NCBI GenBank assembly: GCA_016718825.1
Contig: JADKCL010000027.1
Coordinates: forward strand, 1 to 64,000
Direction of reading: 5' to 3'
Source: Bacteroidota bacterium
GTDB taxonomy: Bacteria; Bacteroidota; Bacteroidia; J057; JADKCL01
Length of the DNA stretch: 64,000 nt
The notes beneath the pieces are model-generated. The model had not been told where the DNA came from, made no database searches, and worked only from the letters and a program-made list of their open reading frames with translations. Position numbers and translations under genes: made by a program. Below are positions 43,381 to 52,577 of the stretch, piece after piece (position 1 is the stretch's first letter; each line of letters begins with the position of its first letter).

Positions 43381-44113
43381 AATGCTCCCTCCACCACACG
43401 AACTGCAGGGGTGCTGTCGGGAAATTGGCCAACATGCTTTTCACCTGATTTTCGGGATAGTTCAGTTCCAAATAATCGGCTACCAGCTGGATTTCGATCC
43501 CGCGTGGTTCCGTGGTGAGCTTCATCGAAAAGGGATAACGATTCTCTCGCGGCCTGGGCGGAGGCGACGCGCCTAGTTGTGCAGGCGTAAAAAAGTTCTC
43601 CCACCCCAAATGCGGCATCCGAATGGCGGTTTGGTCGTACCATTCACCCTTTTTCCCAAGGTACAACGCCCAACGTCCATGGCTGCAGCAGTGATCTTCC
43701 AAGCCTTGCAACACAAGCACCCATTTTGTGGGCCTTGGACCCGGCAGCGTGAGCAATTCGTAGCGAAGTGCCTCTTCGGGTCCCGATCGGCTGATTTTGA
43801 GGTGCGTTTGGGCACTGTCGGCAAAGTCCAGACGCCAAGTATAGCCTTGCGCGGTTTCCAGTGAACCCTTCGCTACCAATTCGTCCAATTCGGCCTGACT
43901 TAGCTCCATTCCTTGCCTTTCTCCGAATGGGTTTTCCCGCATCGAATCCGGCAAATGCCTGAAAAAATCACGCAATTCATCGGATCCCATCAGCGGTCGA
44001 TTTGCCCGGGTCTTGCAACCTGTTTCCATCCCCAAAACCAGCATCAGCAGGCAAGCATATCCAAGAAAGGACAGGCAATCGCGCCAATTTTTGCCTCGCA
44101 TTCGCAGCATCAT
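43346..44113 (-). CDS. Lipoprotein, possible immunity partner of the C39-like effector
   Basis: 255 aa. N-terminus with hydrophobic signal and lipobox (LLMLVLGMETGC), so it should sit in an envelope membrane. The body has no family I recognise (TWRLDFADSAQTHLKISRSG, KWVLVLQGLEDHCCSHGRWA). It starts within the stop of the upstream effector-like gene (4-bp overlap), implying strict co-expression. That order and a lipoprotein location fit an immunity or chaperone role, but this is inference. The last codons (GQNEQNSQN) run into the same repeat that ends the WYL gene, and the two genes overlap tail to tail by 35 bp. Confidence 0.55.
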   Translation of the reverse strand: MMLRMRGKNWRDCLSFLGYACLLMLVLGMETGCKTRANRPLMGSDELRDFFRHLPDSMRENPFGERQGMELSQAELDELVAKGSLETAQGYTWRLDFADSAQTHLKISRSGPEEALRYELLTLPGPRPTKWVLVLQGLEDHCCSHGRWALYLGKKGEWYDQTAIRMPHLGWENFFTPAQLGASPPPRPRENRYPFSMKLTTEPRGIEIQLVADYLELNYPENQVKSMLANFPTAPLQFVWWREHFIGQNEQNSQN

Positions 44114-45990
44114 CTGCGGGTATAAAACCTGAGATAGTTGAGCAAATGGGTACTGTTTTCCATTTGGGCCCAGGTGAGCACCTCGTTTTGACCTCGGCTT
44201 TCATCCGCTTCCAATTCCTCAGCAGCCTCGCGCGTAAAGTCGCGGTCGGCATAATCGGGATCCGAAGCATCGTAATCAGGTTCATTTCGCCAGTCATAAT
44301 CCCCGCGACCACCCGATCCGCCGACATCCTTGAAGGCATCGCCGGCGACACCATGGCGGTAAGCGGGATTGACCTGCCCATAAGGATCGTCCATGGCAAG
44401 ACCTTCGGAAGTCACTTCCCGCACGGTGGTAATGTGCGTACCGTCCTGATTTCCTTTGTGGTAGAGGCTCAAAACCACGGCACCGCCTGCGGCGAGTGTA
44501 TCCTGAATCCTTTGACGATGCGCAAGTGTCAGTTTTTCACCCGTGCCAAAACTCACAATCGATGAATTTGATCCTGCTGCGTTGTCGACACCGGTATGGG
44601 CATCGTGCAGCGAATCCAACACTGTTTGGGAGGAGCCACTTGCCACATTGCCACGGTCAATGTTGTTGAGCCATGCAAAAAAATAGGTCAAATCCTCATA
44701 TTGACCCCATTCGCGGAATCCCGCTGCGAGGTCGTCTTCGTGGCCACCCAAGCTCTCATTGTTGCCACGCAGTTTCTGATATCCGTTGGATGCAGTTGCA
44801 AATGACTCCAGAAATTCTTCGGCCTTCTCTTCAAATTTTGTCTCGACTTCGGCCTGTGTGGCTTCGGCAGCCATGGTTTCGCGCAGTTTGTCGTCGATCG
44901 CTTGGATCATATCGGCGCGGCTGTAGCCCAGTCTTTCTGCACCCATCGTGAAGGACGTCGGCCCGCAGGTCACCTCGGGTGGCGCCAAATTGTCGCTTTG
45001 TGTGCGGTACTGCGACACGCCCAATCTTGCATTCCAGTCGATCTCATCCCCCGCCGCGGGCGTTGCACCTTCTACGGGTTCGCCGGCCTCAAGCGCCACG
45101 ATAAATTGCCGAACCGTCAACGTCAACTCCGGCGGCATAAATGACGTGTAGGTATGCGCTTCGTAGGCTGGCGAGGTACTCAATCCGGCGATTTCAGGGA
45201 ACGTTCCGCCCTCCAATTGATGACAAACCGATTCCATCAAGGACAAAATTCCTTTGATGCGGTCTTTTTTTGCATCCCCGGCAAGCGCGTTGACCTCGGC
45301 GTAGCGGGCATTGAGCCACACTTTGAGGTCCGCCATGTATTGCGCGCGATCGCGGGTGGTCTGATTCATCAGGGCACCCTCCTGAATCCAGCCCATTTCT
45401 GCGCCGCCCTGACTCACTTTTGCAAAGCCACCGCAGCGTTCGGTAATCGTATAGGCCGTTGCATTGCTCGCAGCAAGGCTTTGATTGGTTGTTTGGCTGC
45501 CGGTGGTGGTCGTCAAGACCTTCCCAAACGGCCCGTCATACAACCAGGTATCTGCATAGGAAACATAACGGTTTCCGCTGTCGCTGACTGCTTCGGAGGC
45601 GGTGACGTTGGTAAAGGTTGTCCAGTATTTGGTGCCAACATTGGCGCCCGACAGTGCCTCTACCTGCGCAACGGTGCCATTGTTGAAGGTCCGCAGACGC
45701 TTGACTTTGGTTCCTGCGGGTATTTTTCCCGAGGTGAAGGTCGCCGGATTGCTGTTGTTGCGAATGGTCGCATCCGCATTGTCGACGTAGTAGTTCAGGG
45801 AATCCGCGACCGGTTCGCCCGGCTCCGTATCCTGGTCATTTTCCTGCAATTGTGCCGTTTGGGACACATTGGCAGGGCTGGCCGTAAGTCCGAATGCTGG
45901 TGGAGCCATGGAAGTGGTGGAGTTTTTCCCTCCCATTTCCAAGCCAGAATTGACCTTCGATACCGAATTTTCCGGGGCGTTGACTTTCAT
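44110..45990 (-). CDS. Putative exported C39-like cysteine peptidase effector with SH3-like domains
   Basis: 626 aa, no Sec signal. The N-terminal about 60 residues are disordered and include SMAPPAFGLTASPANVSQTA, a motif type often seen at the head of cargo of extracellular contractile injection systems. Two SH3-like segments follow (VKRLRTFNNGTVAQVEAL, GFAKVSQGGAEMGWIQEG). The C-terminal domain has VTCGPTSFTMGAERLGY (papain-like Cys, near residue 337) and GTHITTVREVTSEGLAMDDP (His near 517 and Asp), matching peptidase C39-like enzymes. The tight overlap with a lipoprotein gene suggests an effector/immunity pair. No injection-system genes are in the window. Confidence 0.6.
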   Translation of the reverse strand: MKVNAPENSVSKVNSGLEMGGKNSTTSMAPPAFGLTASPANVSQTAQLQENDQDTEPGEPVADSLNYYVDNADATIRNNSNPATFTSGKIPAGTKVKRLRTFNNGTVAQVEALSGANVGTKYWTTFTNVTASEAVSDSGNRYVSYADTWLYDGPFGKVLTTTTGSQTTNQSLAASNATAYTITERCGGFAKVSQGGAEMGWIQEGALMNQTTRDRAQYMADLKVWLNARYAEVNALAGDAKKDRIKGILSLMESVCHQLEGGTFPEIAGLSTSPAYEAHTYTSFMPPELTLTVRQFIVALEAGEPVEGATPAAGDEIDWNARLGVSQYRTQSDNLAPPEVTCGPTSFTMGAERLGYSRADMIQAIDDKLRETMAAEATQAEVETKFEEKAEEFLESFATASNGYQKLRGNNESLGGHEDDLAAGFREWGQYEDLTYFFAWLNNIDRGNVASGSSQTVLDSLHDAHTGVDNAAGSNSSIVSFGTGEKLTLAHRQRIQDTLAAGGAVVLSLYHKGNQDGTHITTVREVTSEGLAMDDPYGQVNPAYRHGVAGDAFKDVGGSGGRGDYDWRNEPDYDASDPDYADRDFTREAAEELEADESRGQNEVLTWAQMENSTHLLNYLRFYTRR

Positions 45991-46057
45991 GTTGACTGAC
46001 GATTAAGGCAATTGGGCAACAAAATACAGACAAATCATCAAAAATGGAAGCGGAATT

Positions 46058-46238
46058 AGCTTCGCTGAACTTGCGGTTCTCAGAATTAGCGGAAACACTT
46101 GATGTGGTGAATTTTCGGGAAGCGCGAGAATTTCACTTGCATGGTGCTGCAAGGAGCAGAATGAGCTTCGTTGAACTTACGGTTCTCAGAATTAGCGGAA
46201 ACACTTGATGTGGTGAATTTTCGGGAAGCGCGAGAATT
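46058..46238. repeat. Two-copy direct repeat of 75 bp
   Basis: 46058-46132 and 46164-46238 are almost identical (two differences near the start), beginning AGCTTCGCTGAACTTGCGG and ending AAGCGCGAGAATT. The 31 bp between them differ. No coding sense. Lies in the 527-bp gap 45991-46517 together with small RNA copy C. Confidence 0.85.
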
Positions 46239-46270
46239 CAAAGCCAACCCTGATTCTGCAAATTCTGCTC

Positions 46271-46327
46271 AAAAAAAATTAGGGCGCTCAATCCTATTGG
46301 AGAACAGCCCTAACCCTTGCTCTTGCT
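46271..46327 (-). ncRNA. Putative small RNA / attenuator, copy C
   Basis: Hairpin 46313 to 46279 (TTAGGGC/GCCCTAA, one loop base different from A and B), T8 at 46278-46271, the identical 16-nt leader, predicted start about 46327. The effector gene on the same strand begins 281 nt beyond the T-run. Confidence 0.45.
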
Positions 46328-46332
46328 TGAAA

Positions 46333-46453
46333 CAAAGATGGGGCAACATTCAGGGATGCACAAGGCCGATCTTACGGGCTTCTTACTTGGATCGAATGGT
46401 GTTTTCGCTTTCCAACTGCATTCTAAATCGATTAGCATCGAAAAAATCTTACG
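46333..46453 (-). promoter_or_regulatory. Control region of small RNA copy C
   Basis: -7 CATCTTTG (46333-46340), -33 TTG (46361-46363), iterons at 46370-46376, 46381-46387 (last base changed) and 46447-46453, with the same 11- and 66-bp spacing as copy B. Confidence 0.45.
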
Positions 46454-46517
46454 TCAAAAGCCATCCAATCATCATGGAAATTTCCAAAATCTGAACCCAA
46501 AAGGCTGTTTCAGCTGA

Positions 46518-47657
46518 TCAGAACTGCGCCAACAGCCCGTTTTTGTTGATCAGGTCCTTCATTTCCTTGTAGGGTATGAATACCTGCGGCGCGCCCATCA
46601 CGTAGGGGCCGATTTCGTAGGGATTGAACGTGAACAACAGGCCTCCCGTGGAGATGGCGAAGTTTTCATTCAGCTTGAAATTGCCAGGTTCGAAGTCCCA
46701 CATGAGTTCTTCGCCATCGGCTTCACTGTTGTCTTTCAGGAAAAGGCGTTCGCCGATGCGGTCCAATTTGGCTTTGCCGCCAGGCACCAACAAGTCGGCC
46801 AATTTCAGCACTTTGCCGGTGCGGATGTCAAAATTCAAATAGCCGACCCAGCTGTTGGGATGGGCGCCGCCCGCAAATTCGAAGGCGCCGACGCTGATGC
46901 AGAGCACGTTGCGGTCGTTGGTGACGACACCGCAGTATTGCTCGAGCGAGAGGTATTCGTCCTCGGCGACATCGTTGATGGAATTCATGTAGGCTTTGAT
47001 GTTTTCGTAGTCCTTTTCGCCGACCGCGACTTCATCGACAATGGCTTCGTTGATCGATTGGCTCACAGCGGCATCGCCCGTCGCAACCTTGATCAGGCGC
47101 AAGTCGATGTAGGAGCACATCGTGTCGGTGAGCCAAAGTTCCTCCTCCGGCTTGTTCTTTTTCAGGTTGTTGTCCCGGTTGCGGCAATTTTCCTGACGGT
47201 GGTCTTCGAATGTAATCCCGGCGACGCCTTCTTTCGTCTCGGTCAGCTTGAAAGGCAGGGATTTGGTCTTTTTCGGATTGGTCCATGTGCCTTCGAAGAC
47301 ATCTGCCGCAGTGAATTTTCCCGAAAAAGAGCCTGTTTCCTCGTACTTCTCGTTCATTTCGCGCAATTCGACAGCCTTTTCGCCAGTGAGTTTGCCGTCG
47401 ACCGAAAGGGGAAGGCCGACCTTGTCGTAGTAATAGTTCCCGGCGAAGGCGGTATCGTCCTTGATCAGGTCCATCGTGATGGCGATGTTATCCCCGATCG
47501 TGCCTTTCATTTTTTTGTAAAAGGCCTTTTCCAAGTCAAATTGGACTTCGGCGACCGACTGTGCAGTGCCCTCGGCAGCAGTCGTGCCGGCGTCTTTGCC
47601 ACTGCAGGCTGCCAAAACCAAGCAAAAAATGAAAGGGAGGAACCGGAGGTGTTTCAT
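46518..47657 (-). CDS. DUF3298/RsiV-like lipoprotein
   Basis: 379 aa. Lipoprotein signal MKHLRFLPFIFCLVLAAC. The C-terminal half is a DUF3298-type domain: LCISVGAFEFAGGAHPNSW, YLNFDIRTGKVLKLADLLVP and LLFTFNPYEIGPYVMG with IPYKEMKDLI. In RsiV this fold binds lysozyme; in most lipoproteins its role is unknown. The N-terminal half (MKGTIGDNIAITMDLIKDDT, GNYYYDKVGLPLSVDGKL) may be a separate beta domain. Same domain type as the split gene at 2244-2990. No operon. Confidence 0.8.
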   Translation of the reverse strand: MKHLRFLPFIFCLVLAACSGKDAGTTAAEGTAQSVAEVQFDLEKAFYKKMKGTIGDNIAITMDLIKDDTAFAGNYYYDKVGLPLSVDGKLTGEKAVELREMNEKYEETGSFSGKFTAADVFEGTWTNPKKTKSLPFKLTETKEGVAGITFEDHRQENCRNRDNNLKKNKPEEELWLTDTMCSYIDLRLIKVATGDAAVSQSINEAIVDEVAVGEKDYENIKAYMNSINDVAEDEYLSLEQYCGVVTNDRNVLCISVGAFEFAGGAHPNSWVGYLNFDIRTGKVLKLADLLVPGGKAKLDRIGERLFLKDNSEADGEELMWDFEPGNFKLNENFAISTGGLLFTFNPYEIGPYVMGAPQVFIPYKEMKDLINKNGLLAQF

Positions 47658-47755
47658 TCGAAGTTCAAATCAAGTCAATGCCAAATCCCAAAAAGCTGGA
47701 ATTCATGCAAATTCGGAATTATCGCGGGGAAAGACAAAAGCCGGATTTCAAACAC

Positions 47756-50254
47756 CTACTCCACACTCAACCGCAACACCTCTACCTCGCCTGCGACCTG
47801 CACCCGCATGAGATAAATGCCTTTGGCCAGGCCGCCAAGGCTCAATTCGGCGGAGACGCCTGCCACGTTCCAATGCCGCAAGGCGCGGCCGGCCAAGTCG
47901 TACAGGTCCACGGCAAAGCCTTGCACGTCCAAGCTCACGCGCACTTGCACGCGCTCATTCGCCGGATTGGGCGCGACCTGCACCCACCGTTTTGCAGGCA
48001 AATTCACCTCCACCGCATCCGAATAGGCCATTTCACCGTCGGGTTTTTGAAGCTTCAAACGGTAAGTCCGCACGCCGCCCCAATGGCTGCGGTCGGTGAA
48101 GCCGTAATTTTGTTGGCCTTGAATGTGCGCGACCTCGGTCAGCGGCGTCCAGTCTCCGCCGGGAAATTTCCTTTCGACCGTGTAGGCCTCCGCGTCGCCG
48201 TCCCGTTGCATGTTCCATTGGACATCAACGCCATTCGCATCCGCAAGATTTGTCCAGAAAGTCAGCCCAGGATAAGCCACGATGCCGCAGCCCGACAAGT
48301 CGGCCGGACTTACCGTGATGCAAACCCGTCGCGCGCAATTCAGGCATTGCGTCGGGCTCGCCGGGGTATTGGCCGTAACGACGTAGGTTCCCGGATCGAT
48401 GATCGGCGTACTGCCCTGTCCGCCGGAGGTGATGACTTCATTGAATCCATTCGGCCCCGTCACCGTGATGCTTCCGCTTCCTGAAAGTCCTGAGGCATCG
48501 GAACAAAACCTGCTTAATCCAGTGAAAAGGAGGTTTCCGCTGACGCAAATCGTATAGTTTCCACTTCCTGTGAGCGTATCGGGCACGGCAATCGGCGCGA
48601 AAAAGGGTCCATTGTAATAGTGGTTGCAAGAGGAGGCGCCGTAGTAGGACCAGCTTTGGCCGGTGCTGTTATGAGACAAGGCATAAAACCCGCGCGCGAA
48701 TTGTGTCGGAAGGCTGCCGCTCAGGAAATAATAGCCGTTGCAGCCGGGATTGAGATCTGTCAAACTGCCGCAACTCACGAACCGGTTCGCAGAATAGCGC
48801 CAACCCAGCAAAGCCGTTTTTCCGATGGCCGTCACCTTGGTCATACCTACAGATTGCGGTGTGGTTCCTTCGTAGTATTGCACGTTGATGCCCGTCCCGG
48901 AAGTCGCTTCCCAGTCTGCAATACATTCGTAGACAACCGTATAGAAATTGTTGTTGGTGCGCCAGTCGATGCATTGTTTGTCGCCGCCCTCGGCGTTGCA
49001 GAGGTCAAAGTTGGTGGCAAATGTCGAACCGCTCAGGTTTTGGGAGGCATAGGTTCCATTCTGCGAAGTCAAAATCTCAACGCCGCGTTCGGCTTGATTG
49101 ACGCCCCGCCGGACGGTGCCATAAGCCGTTGCAAAACTCGTCAGTGTTGAACTCCCAACGCCGTCGTCATTGGCATCTGCTCCGTAGCCACACATGTTGG
49201 CAAAGCTGATGCCACAGGGTATGACTTCGTCGCCGGATGTGATGACGGGGTAGTCAATGGCCAAATAGCGTCCGGGATTGGTCGTGGTAATTCCCGAGGT
49301 GCAGGAGGCCGTTTGGCTGTAGCGAATGCGGAATTTGAAGCCGGATGTAAAAAAGGCGCTGTTGACCATGATTCCGGAGGCCGCGGTGCTGCCCGACGCG
49401 GCGGTATAGAAATTGCCTGGCGAGGTGGTGTTTTTGAAGACGGTCACACAGACCCGCGACCAAGCGCTTTCGGTGAGCCATTTGGTATTGGATGTGTTGT
49501 TGAAACACATGTCTGAGCTTGTGCTGCTCAAATTCATCTGCAAGACTTGTGACCAAGCCGTGCCGCCGTTGGTCGAGAAGTCAAGAAATGCGATGTTGCC
49601 CACACAACTTCCCCAGCTGTTCATTTGTCCGCAAGATGTCTCGGAAGGAAAGAGCCAGAATTGGACCTTGAAGGCCTCCACGGCACTCATGTTGAAGGTT
49701 TCAGACACGAGTGTAGGGCTGTTTTGCCCACGCAGCACAGCGTAGCTGAGGTTGGAGGGGACATTGGGGCGCCCGTCGAAGTTGGCGCCGAGTTTGCCAC
49801 TTGCGCCACCGCCTCCGACGGCTTGTGTACTCGCAAGATTGCCGATGCAAAAGCCGTTGGTGGCGGTGCAAGAACCGCTGCAATTGGGCTGAATGAGGCC
49901 GGCCTTGGCGCCGTAGGCATCTGCGGCAGGAAGCGGGCCGGCCGTGGTTGCGGAAGGTCCGCCCGCAAAGGACCATCCTGCAGGCAATCCGCTCGTGGAC
50001 CAAGTGGTGGTTCCAGCAAAATCGTAGGCGGTGCGGATGCCGGCGGTCGCTTCAAACGCATTCGGCTGCGCACAAGGACTGGTACACGTAGCCCCATGGG
50101 GCACGTCTTGGGGGCAATTTACATTCGTTTCACCCGGATCGACCGTGCCGGAGCCGCAGTCCGGGCATTGGGAATAGACCACTTGGCACCCCACCAACAA
50201 AACGAAAACAACCAACAAACCGCGCTGAATCATCCTTCCACAATCCGTATTCAT
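47756..50254 (-). CDS. Large secreted protein with T9SS sorting domain
   Basis: 832 aa. Signal peptide ending VVYSQ (ATG at 50254; ATG at 50233, MIQRGLLVVFVLLVGC, is equally likely). The first half is a cysteine-rich jelly-roll-like region (FWLFPSETSCGQMNSWGSCV, NIAFLDFSTNGGTAW). A fibronectin-like segment (YTVERKFPGGDWTPL, TYRLKLQKPDGEMAYSDAV) precedes the T9SS sorting domain (VAPNPANERVQVRVS ... LAKGIYLMRVQ). Probably a surface or secreted adhesin or glycan-associated protein; no catalytic motif is recognised. Confidence 0.8.
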   Translation of the reverse strand: MNTDCGRMIQRGLLVVFVLLVGCQVVYSQCPDCGSGTVDPGETNVNCPQDVPHGATCTSPCAQPNAFEATAGIRTAYDFAGTTTWSTSGLPAGWSFAGGPSATTAGPLPAADAYGAKAGLIQPNCSGSCTATNGFCIGNLASTQAVGGGGASGKLGANFDGRPNVPSNLSYAVLRGQNSPTLVSETFNMSAVEAFKVQFWLFPSETSCGQMNSWGSCVGNIAFLDFSTNGGTAWSQVLQMNLSSTSSDMCFNNTSNTKWLTESAWSRVCVTVFKNTTSPGNFYTAASGSTAASGIMVNSAFFTSGFKFRIRYSQTASCTSGITTTNPGRYLAIDYPVITSGDEVIPCGISFANMCGYGADANDDGVGSSTLTSFATAYGTVRRGVNQAERGVEILTSQNGTYASQNLSGSTFATNFDLCNAEGGDKQCIDWRTNNNFYTVVYECIADWEATSGTGINVQYYEGTTPQSVGMTKVTAIGKTALLGWRYSANRFVSCGSLTDLNPGCNGYYFLSGSLPTQFARGFYALSHNSTGQSWSYYGASSCNHYYNGPFFAPIAVPDTLTGSGNYTICVSGNLLFTGLSRFCSDASGLSGSGSITVTGPNGFNEVITSGGQGSTPIIDPGTYVVTANTPASPTQCLNCARRVCITVSPADLSGCGIVAYPGLTFWTNLADANGVDVQWNMQRDGDAEAYTVERKFPGGDWTPLTEVAHIQGQQNYGFTDRSHWGGVRTYRLKLQKPDGEMAYSDAVEVNLPAKRWVQVAPNPANERVQVRVSLDVQGFAVDLYDLAGRALRHWNVAGVSAELSLGGLAKGIYLMRVQVAGEVEVLRLSVE

Positions 50255-50538
50255 CCCGAAACTTAATCAAGCCCATGCAAAAAATCAAAACATTCGGGTT
50301 GGCAGGTCTGTACCATGGAGGTCAACCGAAACGCTGAGAGAAGGGTTGTGAACATCGGGATAGCTTTGTAAGCAAATGGAAAAATGCAGTTTGTCGGAAA
50401 AAATAGTTGGAGACAGTACCGTGAGCATTTGTGAAAATCCAGAATTCAACACCAAGTTGATTCTGCTGATTAGCTGCGCTGAACACAGGATTCTGGAAAT
50501 TCTGTGAATTCTGGAAATTCTGATCTAGAATTCTGCTC

Positions 50539-50585
50539 AAAAAAAATTAGGGGCCTCAATCCGCCGCGGCGGAGAGTCTCCCTAA
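50539..50585 (-). other. Promoter-less extra hairpin of the small RNA family (D1)
   Basis: Hairpin 50585 to 50547 with GC-rich inner stem (CCGCCGCGGCGG) and the conserved closing and CTC/GAG pairs, followed on the minus strand by T8 (50546-50539). No leader, -7 or iterons adjoin it. It lies directly downstream of copy D and could act as a second terminator. Confidence 0.45.
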
Positions 50586-50608
50586 CTGCATACAGCATGA
50601 ATAGGGGC

Positions 50609-50666
50609 AAAAAAAAATTAGGGGCCTCAACCATCTTGTGGGAGTCCCCTAACCCTTGCTCTTGCT
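50609..50666 (-). ncRNA. Putative small RNA / attenuator, copy D
   Basis: Hairpin 50652 to 50618 with closing stem TTAGGGG/CCCCTAA (compensated against copies A-C), T9 at 50617-50609, the identical leader, predicted start about 50666. The secreted T9SS protein gene begins about 290 nt downstream of hairpin D1. Confidence 0.45.
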
Positions 50667-50671
50667 TGATG

Positions 50672-50792
50672 TAAAGATGCAGCGACAATTTCGGCACCAC
50701 AAGGCCGATCTTACGAGCTTCTTACTTGCCATCATCCCCATATTCTTGAAAAATCAATCATCTGAATCCATTCAGGCTTCCAAATTCTTACG
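50672..50792 (-). promoter_or_regulatory. Control region of small RNA copy D
   Basis: -7 CATCTTTA (50672-50679), -33 TTG (50700-50702), iterons at 50709-50715, 50720-50726 (last base changed) and 50786-50792. Confidence 0.4.
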
Positions 50793-50863
50793 CATTCAGG
50801 TGCTTTTTGGGCATGAAAAAATGAATGAAACGAGATTTTAAAGCAGCCTCCGACCGCTGTAAC

Positions 50864-50871
50864 TATCTTTG
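50864..50871 (+). promoter_or_regulatory. -7 box of the CotH-like gene
   Basis: TATCTTTG, exact TAnnTTTG match, 26 nt before the ATG at 50898. Confidence 0.55.
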
Positions 50872-50897
50872 CAGGAAGCCCTCGGGAAAAACCACGT

Positions 50898-52433
50898 ATG
50901 AGAATACACGTTTACATTCTAGCAATAGCCGCCATTTTGGTCCATTTTGGGGCTAAGGCCCAAAATTCGACGGCGCTTTGGGACGACAGCCGCGTTGCGG
51001 CGATCTATTTGACCATTCATCCGGATTCGCTCGATTCGATCTATACCAATATCTATTCCGATCATTATTATTCGGCAGAACTTGTGTTTGACGACGGTGT
51101 CGTGCGCGATACCGTGACAGAGGTGGGTATGCGCCTACGCGGCAACACCTCCCGAGCCGCAGACAAAAAGTCGTTCAAGGTGAGCTTTAACGAATATCTC
51201 CCCGGAAGACGGTATCAGGGAACCAAAAAACTCAACCTGATCGCCTCGCACAACGATCCGACGATGGTGCGGCAAAAGCTCTTTTACGATGTCTGGAACC
51301 AATGCGGGATGCCTCCACGCCGCACAACCTTCGTTCAAGTTTACATCAACCAGGTCTATTACGGTCTGTATTCCAACCTCGAAGAAATGGACAAGGACTG
51401 GCTGACCACGACATTCGCAGAGAATACGGGCAACCTCTACAAGTGCATTTATCCGGCGGATCTGGTCTACATCAACGGGAATCAGCAGACCTACAAAAAT
51501 ATTGCGGGTTCCACGGGTCGCGCCTACGACCTCCAAACCAATGAAACCCTCGATGACTACACCGATCTCGTCGAATTGATCACGCAACTCAACCGGATTC
51601 CCAATGCGCAATTCGCTGCCGAAATCCCGCAGTATTTGAATGTGCAGGGCTATCTGAAGGCCTTGGCAATCGACGTGGCGACGGGCAATTGGGACAGCTA
51701 CGGCTACAACAAAAACAACTATTACCTCTATCACCGACAGTCCTCCGGGCAATTCGAATTCGTGACCTACGACGCCGACAACACGTTTGGGGTGGATTGG
51801 GTGAATCGCGACTGGGCGACGCGCGATTGCGCTGACTGGCTGAGTCATAGCGAACCGCGACCCTTGGCTTCAAAACTGCTGGCAGTTCCGGCCTTTCGGG
51901 CGCAATATTATGCCGCACTGGACAGCATTACCCGATTTGTGACGCGCCCCGACAGCATTTTCCCCAAAATCGACGCCTTGAAAGCATTGATTTTACCCTT
52001 CGTTCCGGCAGACACCTTTCGCAGCTTGGATTACGGATATGATTTGAATGACTTCGAATTGGGATTTACCGGAACGGTCGACGGACATACGCCCTACGGG
52101 ATCAAGCCGTTTCTCGGTACCCGCTACAACAGTACGCTCGGGCAACTTGACGCTGTGAAAACAACCAATGGCGTGGACATAGCCCAAGTGGTCACCGCCT
52201 TTCCCAACCCCTTCGGCCCGGGACAAATGCTGCATCTCCATTCCAAATCGCCGGTAAAACCCGACCTCCAGGTCACCATCATCGACCTGCAAGGGCGCAT
52301 CGTACACCAATCGACTTGGGCAGCCCACGAAACCACAACTGAATTGGATCTTGGAGGCCTAGCAACCGGCAGCTACCGCGCCATTCTTCAAGGCAAAGGT
52401 GTTTTTGGGGCGATTGGGCTTGCAAAACTGTAG
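50898..52433 (+). CDS. Secreted CotH-family kinase-like protein with T9SS sorting domain
   Basis: 511 aa. Signal peptide MRIHVYILAIAAILVHFGAK. CotH fold: VGMRLRGNTSRAADKKSFKV (ATP-binding lysine region), NQVYYGLYSNLEEMDKDWL, GNWDSYGYNKNNYYLYH and the metal-binding YDADNTFG. CotH proteins are atypical protein kinases, first known from Bacillus spore coats and common in Bacteroidota as secreted proteins. The C-terminal part (AFPNPFGPGQMLHLHSK ... LATGSYRAILQ) is a T9SS sorting domain. Promoter box at 50864-50871. Confidence 0.85.
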   Translation: MRIHVYILAIAAILVHFGAKAQNSTALWDDSRVAAIYLTIHPDSLDSIYTNIYSDHYYSAELVFDDGVVRDTVTEVGMRLRGNTSRAADKKSFKVSFNEYLPGRRYQGTKKLNLIASHNDPTMVRQKLFYDVWNQCGMPPRRTTFVQVYINQVYYGLYSNLEEMDKDWLTTTFAENTGNLYKCIYPADLVYINGNQQTYKNIAGSTGRAYDLQTNETLDDYTDLVELITQLNRIPNAQFAAEIPQYLNVQGYLKALAIDVATGNWDSYGYNKNNYYLYHRQSSGQFEFVTYDADNTFGVDWVNRDWATRDCADWLSHSEPRPLASKLLAVPAFRAQYYAALDSITRFVTRPDSIFPKIDALKALILPFVPADTFRSLDYGYDLNDFELGFTGTVDGHTPYGIKPFLGTRYNSTLGQLDAVKTTNGVDIAQVVTAFPNPFGPGQMLHLHSKSPVKPDLQVTIIDLQGRIVHQSTWAAHETTTELDLGGLATGSYRAILQGKGVFGAIGLAKL

Positions 52434-52577
52434 AATTTCCAGAATCTCTTGATCGCGCTGTTTTTGCGGGGTCCGCAAGAATTCACGCGATTTTCGGAAT
52501 CTAGTTTGGAATCGAATTCAATCAGCATGCAGAATTCAACTCCAAGGCTGATTCTGAGAATTCTGTAAATTCTGCTC

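Noticed and set aside
45154..45999. Plus-strand frame opposite the C39-like effector
   Set aside because: No signal or family, and it spans a coherent coding sequence on the other strand.
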